The notes below the pieces were generated by a model. It was not told the origin of the DNA and made no database searches. It worked only from the letters and a program-made list of their open reading frames with translations. The translations under genes were made by a program, and so were the position numbers. Positions 29,279-37,516 of a stretch of 46,289 nt of DNA are shown here, in pieces; position 1 is the first letter of the stretch, and each line of letters opens with the position of its first letter. This stretch comes from an uncultured Pelagibacteraceae bacterium (lineage in GTDB: Bacteria; Pseudomonadota; Alphaproteobacteria; Pelagibacterales; Pelagibacteraceae): the NCBI GenBank assembly GCA_902569785.1, contig CACFVO010000006.1, forward strand, positions 1 through 46,289, written 5' to 3'.

Positions 29279-30033
29279 ATTTTTAATATTTCAATTTTTT
29301 TTAACTTAACTAATTTAATCAAATCTAGATTTACGCTTTTTAATTTTATTTTTGATGTCGATCTTGTTACAATTGAAACGCCTATTTTCCCCAATCTAAA
29401 AAAAGGATAGCTACCTATATCAACAAATTTTTTATATTTTTTTTGTATTAGACCTAGCTGTTTAGAAATATTACTTTCAACAGTAAATAAATTTAAAGTT
29501 TTGCTATGTACTTTTAAACCTTTAATTAAATATTGTTTACAGTTTTCAATCATAGAATTTAAAATAGATGGCACACCAGGTAAGGAAATTACATTTTTGG
29601 TAATAAATCCTGGAGCAGCGCTTGAAGGATTATAAATTAATTTTGATCCTCTTGGCATTTTAGCCATTTTTTTTCTACCATCATTAAATTTAGATCTGCC
29701 GTAATAATTTTCTAAAATTTTAAATGCTTCTTTATGATATTCGTATTTAACCTTAAAAGCTTTTGAGATAGATTGCGCGGTTATATCATCATGTGTTGGC
29801 CCAATACCTCCGGTGGTAAACACATAATTAAATTTTTTTGATAGTTCTAATATATTTTTGATTATTGTCCTCTCCAAATCAGGAACAATCCTTACCTCAT
29901 TTACTGATATTCCGCATTTTGAATTCAACCAATTCGATATAAACGCAATATTTTTATCTTGGGTTCTACCAGAAAGTATTTCATTGCCTATAATTAAAAT
30001 TGCAGCATTTACTTTTTTGTTTTTTTTCTTCAT
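29275..30033 (-). CDS. CinA N-terminal-type (MoaB/Mog-fold) nucleotide pyrophosphatase-like protein
   Basis: The 252-residue product has ILIIGNEILSGRTQDKN near the N-terminus and TTGGIGPTHDDIT at about residues 75-87, the signatures of the COG1058 domain of CinA. In full-length CinA this domain pairs with a C-terminal PncC nicotinamide-nucleotide amidase. That domain is absent here, so the protein is a stand-alone form. Known family members hydrolyse ADP-ribose or related nucleotides, but the natural role here is not shown. It overlaps the GT9 stop and is divergent from sfsA with 16 bases between start codons. Confidence 0.85.
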   Translation of the reverse strand: MKKKNKKVNAAILIIGNEILSGRTQDKNIAFISNWLNSKCGISVNEVRIVPDLERTIIKNILELSKKFNYVFTTGGIGPTHDDITAQSISKAFKVKYEYHKEAFKILENYYGRSKFNDGRKKMAKMPRGSKLIYNPSSAAPGFITKNVISLPGVPSILNSMIENCKQYLIKGLKVHSKTLNLFTVESNISKQLGLIQKKYKKFVDIGSYPFFRLGKIGVSIVTRSTSKIKLKSVNLDLIKLVKLKKIEILKI

Positions 30034-30048
30034 AGATTGATAATTATA
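30017..30048. promoter_or_regulatory. Back-to-back promoters between the CinA-type gene and sfsA
   Basis: The start codons face away with only 16 bases between (30034-30049). On the plus strand, TTGTTT (30017-30022), 16 bases, GATAAT (30039-30044) predicts a start at about the sfsA ATG, so that mRNA may be leaderless. On the minus strand TATAAT (30048-30043) lies 9 bases before the CinA-type ATG, with only a weak -35. The two -10 elements overlap. The promoters lie largely inside coding sequence. Assignment is by pattern only. Confidence 0.4.
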
Positions 30049-30049
30049 T

Positions 30050-30688
30050 ATGAACTTTGAAAATAAATTAATATCAGGTGTATTTATAAAAAGATATAAG
30101 CGTTTTTTTGTGGATGTTCAGATTAAAAATAAAGTAATAACAGCACATTGTCCAAATACTGGATCAATGAAAGGTCTTTTAAAAGAAGGCAATAAAGTCT
30201 GGCTAAGTAAATCAAATAATCCAGATAGAAAATTAAAATATACCCTGCAAATTATTGAAGACGATAACTCAAAAGTTGGAGTAAACACACATTTAACAAA
30301 TAAGATTTTTTTAGATGCTTTAAAAAACAATCTTGTTAAAGAATTCGATAAAGATATTACAATTAAACCAGAAGTAAAATTTGGTGACAATACTAGATTT
30401 GATTTCCTGATTATTAAAAAAAATTATAAAGCCTTTATAGAAGTTAAAAATGTAACTTTAGCAAGAAAACCTACAATTGCAGAATTTCCAGATGCAATGA
30501 CATCGAGAGGAGCAAAACATATCGAAGAATTAATTAAAGCAAGTAAAAAAGGTTATGAAGTCTATATTGCTTTTATTATTCAACGTGAAGATTGCAATCA
30601 ATTTGCTATTGCTAGCGATATAGATCCAGAATATTCAGAATTATTATCTAAAGCTGTTAAAAAAAAAACTAAATATACTTTGCTATGA
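30050..30688 (+). CDS. sfsA: Sugar fermentation stimulation protein homolog SfsA
   Basis: The 212-residue product matches SfsA: VFIKRYKRFFVDVQIKNK, AHCPNTGSMKGLL, and a nuclease-like core with RFDFLI followed by YKAFIEVKNVTLA (D and ExK pattern of a PD-(D/E)XK fold). The tail has TSRGAKHIEELIKASKKGY. In E. coli it was described as DNA-binding and linked to maltose use, but its cellular function is poorly settled. It precedes map by 57 bases and may begin its transcript almost at the ATG. Confidence 0.93.
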   Translation: MNFENKLISGVFIKRYKRFFVDVQIKNKVITAHCPNTGSMKGLLKEGNKVWLSKSNNPDRKLKYTLQIIEDDNSKVGVNTHLTNKIFLDALKNNLVKEFDKDITIKPEVKFGDNTRFDFLIIKKNYKAFIEVKNVTLARKPTIAEFPDAMTSRGAKHIEELIKASKKGYEVYIAFIIQREDCNQFAIASDIDPEYSELLSKAVKKKTKYTLL

Positions 30689-30745
30689 TTGTAAATTTTC
30701 ATCAAAAGGAATAAAAATAAATAAAAAGATAAAATTTAAAATTTA

Positions 30746-31501
30746 ATGAATGCAGATATAAAAGAGTCTTTTGAAAAAACTAGAATAGCTGGATCTATTG
30801 CAGCAAGTGCCCTTGATGAAGTGAGTAAAATAATTAAACCAGGTATTAGTACAGATAAAATTGATAGTATATGTTATGAATTTATAAACGACCATGGTGC
30901 CTACTCTGCTCCATTGTTTTATAGAGGTTTTCCTAAATCATCTTGCACATCTGTCAATCATGTTGTCTGTCATGGAATTCCATCAGATAAAATTTTAAAA
31001 GAAGGTGATATCCTCAATGTCGATGTTACTGCTTATAAAAATGGCTGGCATGGCGACACTAGCAGAATGTTTGAAGTTGGAAAAATATCTGTGAAAGCAA
31101 AAAAATTAATTAAAACAACTTATGAGTCGATGATGAAGGGAATTAAAATACTAAAAGAAAATGTTCAATTAGGAGATATAGGTTCAGCTATACAAGAACA
31201 TGTTGAAGCAAACGGATGTTCAGTTGTTCAAGATTTTTGTGGACATGGTATTGGTCAAGCATTTCATAAAGAGCCCAATGTGTTACATTACGGAAAAAAA
31301 GGAACTGGAGATAAAATAAAAGCTGGGATGATTTTTACCATTGAACCTATGATAAATCTTGGTAATTACGAAACTAAAGTATTGAATGATGGCTGGACTG
31401 CCGTTACAAAAGACAAATCATTATCAGCACAATTTGAACATACTGTTGGTATAACAAAAGATGGATACGAAATTTTTACTCAGTCAAAAAAATTTAGTTA
31501 A
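30746..31501 (+). CDS. map: Methionine aminopeptidase, type I
   Basis: This metalloprotease removes the initiator methionine from nascent proteins. The 251-residue product shows the metal ligands in context: NVDVTAYKNGWHGDTSRMF (two Asp), GHGIGQAFHKEPNVLHYG (His), FTIEPMINLG (Glu) and AQFEHTVGI (Glu). There is no N-terminal extension, so it is the type Ia form. The 57-base gap upstream may hold a promoter, though only weak candidates are visible. purB follows 9 bases downstream. Confidence 0.97.
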   Translation: MNADIKESFEKTRIAGSIAASALDEVSKIIKPGISTDKIDSICYEFINDHGAYSAPLFYRGFPKSSCTSVNHVVCHGIPSDKILKEGDILNVDVTAYKNGWHGDTSRMFEVGKISVKAKKLIKTTYESMMKGIKILKENVQLGDIGSAIQEHVEANGCSVVQDFCGHGIGQAFHKEPNVLHYGKKGTGDKIKAGMIFTIEPMINLGNYETKVLNDGWTAVTKDKSLSAQFEHTVGITKDGYEIFTQSKKFS

Positions 31502-31510
31502 TCTATTAAA

Positions 31511-32806
31511 ATGATTGAAAGATATTCTAGAAAAGAACTGAAGACTATTTGGGAAGATTATAACAAATATTCTATCTGGCTTGACATCGAATTAGCTGCC
31601 GCAGAAGCAATGGAAAAACTAAAAATTATTCCAAGAGGTGTTGTTAAAAAAGTTAAATCAAAAGCAAAAATTAACGTAAAAAAAATTTTAGATATTGAAG
31701 ATAAAGTAAAGCACGATGTTATTGCATTCTTAACTTCTATAAATGAAAGATCTGGTAAAGAAGCAAGGTATCTACACAAAGGCATGACATCTTCTGATGT
31801 ATTAGACACTTGTTTCAATCTACAATTAAAACAATCAGGTGAAATTTTATTAAAAGATATTGATGAATTATTAAGATCAATAAAAAAACAAGCAATTAAA
31901 CATAAATTTACTTTATGTATCGGTAGAAGTCATGGAATACATGCTGAACCAATTACTTTTGGCTTGAAAATGTTAACCTTTTATCAAGAATTTTTAAGAA
32001 ATAAAAAAAGATTAGAAAACTCAATAAAAGAAATATCTACTTGTGCAATTTCTGGGGCAGTTGGAACATTTGCAAATATTGATCCAAGAGTAGAAAGTTA
32101 TGTTGCTAAGAAATTAAAACTTAATGTAGAGCCTATTTCAACACAAATTATTCCAAGAGATAGACACGCTCAATTTTTTTCAACACTAGGTATTATCGCA
32201 AGTTCAATTGAAAGATTTGCAGTAGAGATTAGGCATCTTCAAAGAACAGAGGTTTTAGAAGTAGAGGAGTTTTTTGGAAAAAAACAAAAGGGTTCTTCAG
32301 CAATGCCTCATAAAAAAAATCCAATCTTAAGTGAAAATTTAACTGGGCTCGCTAGATTAATACGATCAAGTGTGGTTCCGGCATTAGAAAATGTTGCGCT
32401 ATGGCATGAGAGAGATATTTCGCATTCAGCTGTTGAAAGGAATATTGGTCCAGATTCAACAATAGCTTTGGACTTTGCTCTTTGTAGATTAAGTAATGTT
32501 GTAAAAAATTTAAACATTTACCCAAAAAATATGAGGAAAAACTTAAATATTACTAATGGAATTTTTTTCTCTCAAAGAGTTTTAATAGAATTAACCAATG
32601 TTGGGTTTACTAGGGAGCAAGCTTATAAGATGGTTCAAAAAAATGCTATGAAATCCTGGAATGATAATTCTCCTTTTTATGAAAACATTGCTAGTGACAA
32701 AAAAATTACAAACAAAATACCTGTTAATAAGCTTAAAAACTTATTTAATTTTAGTTATCATACTAAAAAAATTAATATAATTTTCAAAAGAAGTTTAAAA
32801 AAATAA
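31511..32806 (+). CDS. purB: Adenylosuccinate lyase
   Basis: PurB cleaves SAICAR to AICAR and adenylosuccinate to AMP, releasing fumarate in both steps. The 431-residue product has the fumarase-superfamily signature GSSAMPHKKNPILSENL (around residues 261-277), GRSHGIHAEPITFG (catalytic His region), and MTSSDVLDT. Length is normal. It lies 9 bases after map and 7 bases before purC, the start of a tight purine cluster. Confidence 0.97.
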   Translation: MIERYSRKELKTIWEDYNKYSIWLDIELAAAEAMEKLKIIPRGVVKKVKSKAKINVKKILDIEDKVKHDVIAFLTSINERSGKEARYLHKGMTSSDVLDTCFNLQLKQSGEILLKDIDELLRSIKKQAIKHKFTLCIGRSHGIHAEPITFGLKMLTFYQEFLRNKKRLENSIKEISTCAISGAVGTFANIDPRVESYVAKKLKLNVEPISTQIIPRDRHAQFFSTLGIIASSIERFAVEIRHLQRTEVLEVEEFFGKKQKGSSAMPHKKNPILSENLTGLARLIRSSVVPALENVALWHERDISHSAVERNIGPDSTIALDFALCRLSNVVKNLNIYPKNMRKNLNITNGIFFSQRVLIELTNVGFTREQAYKMVQKNAMKSWNDNSPFYENIASDKKITNKIPVNKLKNLFNFSYHTKKINIIFKRSLKK

Positions 32807-32813
32807 ATCAAAT

Positions 32814-33605
32814 ATGAATAAAGGGAATAAACTATACGAAGGTAAGGCTAAAATTATCTATGAAACAAAAGATAAAAATTTAGTCATTCAACATTTTAAA
32901 GATGACGCGACTGCTTTTAATAATTTAAAAAAGTCAAAGGTGGAAGGCAAAGGTGTTTTGAATAATCGAATTTCAGAATATATCTTAAGCAATCTAGCTC
33001 AATGTGGAATAAAAACTCATCTAGTTAAACGATTAAATATGAGAGAGCAGTTAATAAGAAAGGCTGAAATATTCCCTATCGAATTTATAGTAAGAAATAT
33101 TGCAACAGGATCATTAACTAAAAGATTAGATATTTCGGAAGGAACTGTTTTAGAAAAACCATTATTAGAATATTGCTATAAAAAAGATGAGCTTCAAGAT
33201 CCTCTTATTTCAAAAGAACATATTTATTCTTTTGGTTGGGCAACTGAAAAAGAAATAAAAGAAATAGATAAAATGACATTAAGAATTAATGACTTATTAC
33301 TTGGAATGTTTAGAGGTATAGGAATTAAATTAGTAGATTTTAAAATTGAATACGGCAAGGCTTGGAATAAAGATTCTGAAGAAAAAGAAATTGTACTAGC
33401 TGATGAAATTAGCCCTGATACTTGTAGACTATGGGATGTAAAAACTGAAAAAAAATTGGACAAAGATAGATTTAGAAAAGATTTAGGAAACATTATCCAA
33501 GGATACCAAGAAGTAGCTAAAAGATTAAACATTATGCCGGAACAAACAAATATAAGTGAAGTTAATTTTGGCAAAACAACTTCGATTAAATTTAAAAAAA
33601 AATAA
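32814..33605 (+). CDS. purC: SAICAR synthetase
   Basis: PurC joins CAIR and aspartate with ATP to make SAICAR, the substrate of the purB product. The 263-residue protein starts MNKGNKLYEGKAKIIYET and carries FPIEFIVRNIATGSLTKRL, KLVDFKIEYG and VLADEISPDTCRLWD, all typical. It is about 25 residues longer than E. coli PurC, with an extra basic C-terminal stretch. The purS start codon follows one base after its stop. Confidence 0.97.
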   Translation: MNKGNKLYEGKAKIIYETKDKNLVIQHFKDDATAFNNLKKSKVEGKGVLNNRISEYILSNLAQCGIKTHLVKRLNMREQLIRKAEIFPIEFIVRNIATGSLTKRLDISEGTVLEKPLLEYCYKKDELQDPLISKEHIYSFGWATEKEIKEIDKMTLRINDLLLGMFRGIGIKLVDFKIEYGKAWNKDSEEKEIVLADEISPDTCRLWDVKTEKKLDKDRFRKDLGNIIQGYQEVAKRLNIMPEQTNISEVNFGKTTSIKFKKK

Positions 33606-33606
33606 A

Positions 33607-33846
33607 TTGAAATTTTCAGTCACAGTTACATTAAAGAAAGATGTACTCGATCCACAAGGTAAAGTTGTACAAAATACCTTACAAACCCTTGGTATGGATA
33701 ATCTGAAAAGCATCAGACAGGGTAAATATTTTGAAATTGAATTAGATGATAGTGATTCAAAAACAGCTGAAAAAAAAGTTAATGATATGTGCAAAAAACT
33801 CCTAGCTAATTTGATTATTGAAGATTACAAGGTAAGTAAGATTTAA
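33607..33846 (+). CDS. purS: Phosphoribosylformylglycinamidine synthase subunit PurS, TTG start
   Basis: PurS is the small bridge of the PurSQL complex, which turns FGAR into FGAM with glutamine and ATP. I chose the TTG at 33607, one base after the purC stop. The product is then 79 residues beginning MKFSVTVTLKKDVLDPQGK, the family N-terminus and length. An in-frame ATG at 33556 would lie inside purC and add 17 unrelated residues. The segment KSIRQGKYFEIELDDSD is also characteristic. The stop shares one base with the purQ start. Confidence 0.94.
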   Translation: MKFSVTVTLKKDVLDPQGKVVQNTLQTLGMDNLKSIRQGKYFEIELDDSDSKTAEKKVNDMCKKLLANLIIEDYKVSKI

Positions 33847-34523
33847 TGAATTCATCAGTAATTGTTTTTCCTGGTTCTAATTGTGACAGAGACATAGCGA
33901 CTGCCCTAGAAAAAATGCAATTTAAAAACCAAATGGTTTGGCATAAAGAAACAAAACTACCTAAATCCGATCTAATTGTTGTTCCTGGAGGATTCTCTTA
34001 TGGGGATTATTTAAGATCAGGTGCTATTGCGGGTAAATCATTAATAATTAATGAAGTAATAAAAGCAGCTAATGAAGGTTGTTTGATACTAGGAATTTGT
34101 AATGGTTTTCAAATATTAACTGAAACAGGATTATTAAAGGGAGTTCTTTTGAGAAATAAAAATTTGAAATTTATTAACAAAGACATAAATATTAAAGTCA
34201 TTAATAGTGATACTAAATTTTCAAACAAATATAAAAAAAATCAAATTTTAAAAATAAATATTGCTCATAATGAAGGAAATTATTTTACAAATTCTGACCA
34301 TTTAAATGAATTAAAAAATGAAAATTTAATAGCATTTAAATACTGTGACAAAGATGGAAATGTTAATGAAAGCGCAAATCCGAATGGTTCTTTAGAAAAT
34401 ATTGCTGGAATATTTAATTCAAAAAAAAATATTTTAGGTATGATGCCTCACCCTGAAAGAATGGTTGATAATTTAATCTCAAATACTGATGGGATTAATT
34501 TATTTTCAAGTTTACTTAAATAA
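33846..34523 (+). CDS. purQ: Phosphoribosylformylglycinamidine synthase, glutaminase subunit PurQ
   Basis: PurQ supplies ammonia from glutamine to PurL. The 225-residue product is a class I amidotransferase with VPGGFSYGDYLRSGAIAG, the nucleophile cysteine in GICNGFQILTE, and the MMPHPERM segment with the catalytic His followed by Glu. The ATG overlaps the purS stop by one base (TAATG), which would help equal production of subunits. purL follows after 6 bases. Confidence 0.97.
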   Translation: MNSSVIVFPGSNCDRDIATALEKMQFKNQMVWHKETKLPKSDLIVVPGGFSYGDYLRSGAIAGKSLIINEVIKAANEGCLILGICNGFQILTETGLLKGVLLRNKNLKFINKDINIKVINSDTKFSNKYKKNQILKINIAHNEGNYFTNSDHLNELKNENLIAFKYCDKDGNVNESANPNGSLENIAGIFNSKKNILGMMPHPERMVDNLISNTDGINLFSSLLK

Positions 34524-34529
34524 ATAATA

Positions 34530-36710
34530 ATGAAGATTACTAATCAACTTATAGAAAAACATGGTTTGAAACCCGAAGAATATTCTACGATCAAAAAGCT
34601 TTTAAAAAGAGAGCCAAATTTATTAGAGCTTGGAATCTTTTCTGCCATGTGGAATGAACATTGCTCATACAAATCTTCAAGAAAACATCTAAAAAACTTA
34701 CCCACTAAGGGAAAAAAAGTTATTCAAGGTCCAGGCGAAAATGCCGGTGTAATTGACATTGGAGATGATGATGCAATTATTTTTAAAATTGAAAGTCATA
34801 ACCACCCTTCTTATATTGAACCTTATCAAGGTGCTGCGACTGGAGTTGGTGGCATATTAAGAGATGTGTTTACTATGGGAGCAAGACCAATTGCTCTTCT
34901 TAACTCGATACACTTCGGTTCTCCAAGTCATTTTAAAACAAAAAGTTTATTAAATGGTGTAGTTTCAGGAATTGGAGGTTATGGAAATTGTATTGGTATA
35001 CCAACTGTAGCTGGAGAGACAAAATTTAACAGCACATATAATGAAAATATTTTAGTCAATGCTATGGCTGTTGGTCATGCAAAAAAAGATAAGATTTTTT
35101 ATTCTAAAGCAAAAGGTTTGAATAAATCGGTTGTTTATGTTGGATCTAAAACTGGACGTGATGGTATTCACGGAGCCTCAATGGCTTCGGCTGAGTTTGA
35201 TGAAAATTCTGAAGATAAAAAACCTACCGTGCAAGTTGGTGATCCTTTTACTGAAAAATTATTAATGGAGGCTTGTTTAGAGTTAATGAAAGATAAATCT
35301 ATTATTTCTATTCAAGATATGGGAGCTGCAGGACTTACCTCTTCCAGTGTTGAAATGGCTTCAAAAGGTGAATTAGGAATTGAACTTCATTTAGATAAGG
35401 TTCCTTGTAGAGAAGAAAATATGACTCCTTACGAAATGATGTTGTCAGAAAGTCAAGAAAGAATGTTAATCATTCTTGAAGATGGAAAAGAAAAACATGC
35501 AAATGAAATATTTAAAAAATGGGATCTTGATTTTGTAGTAATTGGAAGAACTACAAATACAAATAAATTAACTCTTAAATATAATAACAAAATTGAAGGT
35601 GAAATTCCATTAGATGCATTAGCGTCCAAAGCACCTATTTATGATAGAAAATGGGTTAAAAAGAAACTGACTAAAAACAAAGTTGATTTTAAAAAATTAA
35701 AAAAAGTTAAAATTGAAGATGCTTTAATTAAGATTTTGTCTTCAGCAAATCATTCAGACAAAAATTGGATTACAAGTCAATATGATCAAATGGTAATGTG
35801 TGATACAGCTCAAAAATCTGGAGCAGATGCTGCAATAATAAGAATTCATAACAAAGAAAAAGCAATAGCTGTTACTGTGGACTCATCTTCAAATTATTGT
35901 AAAGCTCATCCTTTAACTGGAGGCAAACAAATTGTTTGTGAGAATTGGAGAAATTTAATTTCAGTAGGAGCCAAACCGATTGCTATAACGAATTGCTTAA
36001 ACTTTGGTAATCCTGAAAACCCAAAAATTATGGGTGAATTTGCCGAATGTCTAATTGGTATTAAAGAGTCATGTGAGTTTTTAAATTTTCCAGTAGTTTC
36101 AGGAAATGTATCTTTTTATAATGGAACAAATAAAAAAAATATTTCTCCCACACCGGTAATAGGTGGAGTTGGACTTATTCAAAAATTAAAAAAAACAATG
36201 GATCATAAGTTCAAAAAGGATGATAGTATTATAATTGTTATTGGTAAAACTTTTGGACATCTGGAGCAAAGTGTTTTTCTTGAAGAAATTTATTCTATTT
36301 TGGATGGTCAACCTCCAGAAATAAATTTAATAAATGAAAAAAATAATGGAGAAAATGTCTTAGAAATAATAAACAAAAATTTAGTAAATGCTGTGCATGA
36401 TATTTCTACCGGTGGTTTGTTAGTTGCCTTAGCTGAAATGTCTATGGGTACAAATTATGGTGTTAAAATTAATAAACCAAAAAACCTAACCAATTCATTA
36501 AAATATTTTTTTGGAGAAGACCAAGGTAGATATATTCTAGAAATCGATAAAGAAAATTTTGAAAAAGTGGAGAAAATATTAAAAAATAACAATATTTTTT
36601 ATGAAAATATCGGCTCAACTCAAAAAGATTATTTTGAAATTGATAAAGAGATGAGAATAGATATTAAAGAACTATATAAAATAAATAATCAGTGGTATAA
36701 TAATTATTAA
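34530..36710 (+). CDS. purL: Phosphoribosylformylglycinamidine synthase, synthetase subunit PurL (small type)
   Basis: PurL performs ATP-dependent amination of FGAR. The 726-residue product is the short form that needs separate PurS and PurQ, unlike the roughly 1300-residue fused enzyme of E. coli. Visible motifs are [51 protein letters not shown] and [14 protein letters not shown]. Later repeats ([28 protein letters not shown]) show the two-fold AIRS-like domain structure. It shares one base with bolA. Confidence 0.97.
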   Translation: MKITNQLIEKHGLKPEEYSTIKKLLKREPNLLELGIFSAMWNEHCSYKSSRKHLKNLPTKGKKVIQGPGENAGVIDIGDDDAIIFKIESHNHPSYIEPYQGAATGVGGILRDVFTMGARPIALLNSIHFGSPSHFKTKSLLNGVVSGIGGYGNCIGIPTVAGETKFNSTYNENILVNAMAVGHAKKDKIFYSKAKGLNKSVVYVGSKTGRDGIHGASMASAEFDENSEDKKPTVQVGDPFTEKLLMEACLELMKDKSIISIQDMGAAGLTSSSVEMASKGELGIELHLDKVPCREENMTPYEMMLSESQERMLIILEDGKEKHANEIFKKWDLDFVVIGRTTNTNKLTLKYNNKIEGEIPLDALASKAPIYDRKWVKKKLTKNKVDFKKLKKVKIEDALIKILSSANHSDKNWITSQYDQMVMCDTAQKSGADAAIIRIHNKEKAIAVTVDSSSNYCKAHPLTGGKQIVCENWRNLISVGAKPIAITNCLNFGNPENPKIMGEFAECLIGIKESCEFLNFPVVSGNVSFYNGTNKKNISPTPVIGGVGLIQKLKKTMDHKFKKDDSIIIVIGKTFGHLEQSVFLEEIYSILDGQPPEINLINEKNNGENVLEIINKNLVNAVHDISTGGLLVALAEMSMGTNYGVKINKPKNLTNSLKYFFGEDQGRYILEIDKENFEKVEKILKNNNIFYENIGSTQKDYFEIDKEMRIDIKELYKINNQWYNNY

Positions 36711-36940
36711 TGGCTTTACCAGTAGAAGAAATTAAAAAACTTATTACTTCATCTATTCCCGATGCATCTATAGAAATCAAAGATCTAATGGGTGATAACA
36801 ACCATTATTCTGCTGTAATTAAATCGAAAATGTTCAATGGTTTAAGTAAAATAGATCAGCATAAATTAGTTTACAAATCTCTTAAAGGCAAAATGGGTAA
36901 CGAGTTACATGCGTTATCAATTACTACAGAAGGAAAATGA
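36710..36940 (+). CDS. bolA: BolA family protein
   Basis: BolA proteins pair with CGFS glutaredoxins to bind and pass on 2Fe-2S clusters. The 76-residue product has EIKDLMGDNNHYSAVIKSKMFNG, followed by KIDQHKLVYKSLKGKMGNELHALS, with the conserved His of the VYKSL/ELHAL region. It is the short, IbaG/BolA2-like kind rather than E. coli BolA itself. It overlaps purL by one base and the glutaredoxin gene by four, so the pair is translationally linked, as in many proteobacteria. Confidence 0.93.
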   Translation: MALPVEEIKKLITSSIPDASIEIKDLMGDNNHYSAVIKSKMFNGLSKIDQHKLVYKSLKGKMGNELHALSITTEGK

Positions 36941-37257
36941 TGGAAACAAAAGAGAAAATAAAAAAGTTAATAGATGATAATGATGTATGTTTATTCATGA
37001 AAGGAACTCCCGATTCTCCTCAATGTGGATTTTCGATGGCGGTATCAAATGTGCTTAAACATTTAAAAGTTAATTTTAATGGTATTAATGTTTTAGAAGA
37101 TAATAATCTTAGACAAGGAATTAAAGATTTTAGTGATTGGCCAACCATACCTCAGCTTTATATTAAGGGAGAATTCATAGGTGGATGCGATATAGTAAAA
37201 GAGATGTTTGAAAAAGGTGAGTTAAAAAATTTATTAGTATCAAAAAAATTAATTTAA
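36937..37257 (+). CDS. grxD: Monothiol CGFS glutaredoxin, Grx4 type
   Basis: Monothiol glutaredoxins carry 2Fe-2S clusters with glutathione and BolA partners. The 106-residue product has LFMKGTPDSPQCGFSMAVSN (active site CGFS), followed by DWPTIPQLYIKGEFIGGCDIV with the TIPQ cis-proline and GG-C-D glutathione-binding residues. The ATG overlaps the bolA stop (ATGA), and a second ATG follows at once. A small membrane-protein gene starts on the next base after its stop. Confidence 0.96.
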   Translation: MMETKEKIKKLIDDNDVCLFMKGTPDSPQCGFSMAVSNVLKHLKVNFNGINVLEDNNLRQGIKDFSDWPTIPQLYIKGEFIGGCDIVKEMFEKGELKNLLVSKKLI

Positions 37258-37515
37258 ATGAGAAACTATATTTATAAAACTATAATTACAATTATTGCAG
37301 TTATAGTGATTTTTGAATTCACGATAGGAAAAGAACTTTCGCAGATAAATGAAAAAATAAACTATTTTGGAACAGCTGATGGAAGAAAAGAAATTATAAT
37401 ATCCTTAAAAAAAGAAATGAAAAAAGCTAATGAAAAAGAAAATTACTTAGATGACGAGGAAAGAGAATTAATTAAGAATTTTATATTAAAGATTAAAAAA
37501 GAATTATCTCTATAA
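37258..37515 (+). CDS. Small single-span membrane protein of unknown function
   Basis: I do not recognise this protein. The 85-residue product has one predicted membrane helix (about residues 5-23, rich in Ile and Val), a short loop with YFGTADGRKE, and a highly charged helical tail (many Lys and Glu). It could be a tail facing the periplasm or cytoplasm with coiled-coil character. The ATG is directly after the grxD stop with no spacer, so it is likely translated with bolA-grxD. A link to iron-sulfur or redox work is only suggested by position. Its stop lies one base from the stop of the convergent gene. Confidence 0.7.
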   Translation: MRNYIYKTIITIIAVIVIFEFTIGKELSQINEKINYFGTADGRKEIIISLKKEMKKANEKENYLDDEERELIKNFILKIKKELSL

Positions 37516-37516
37516 A

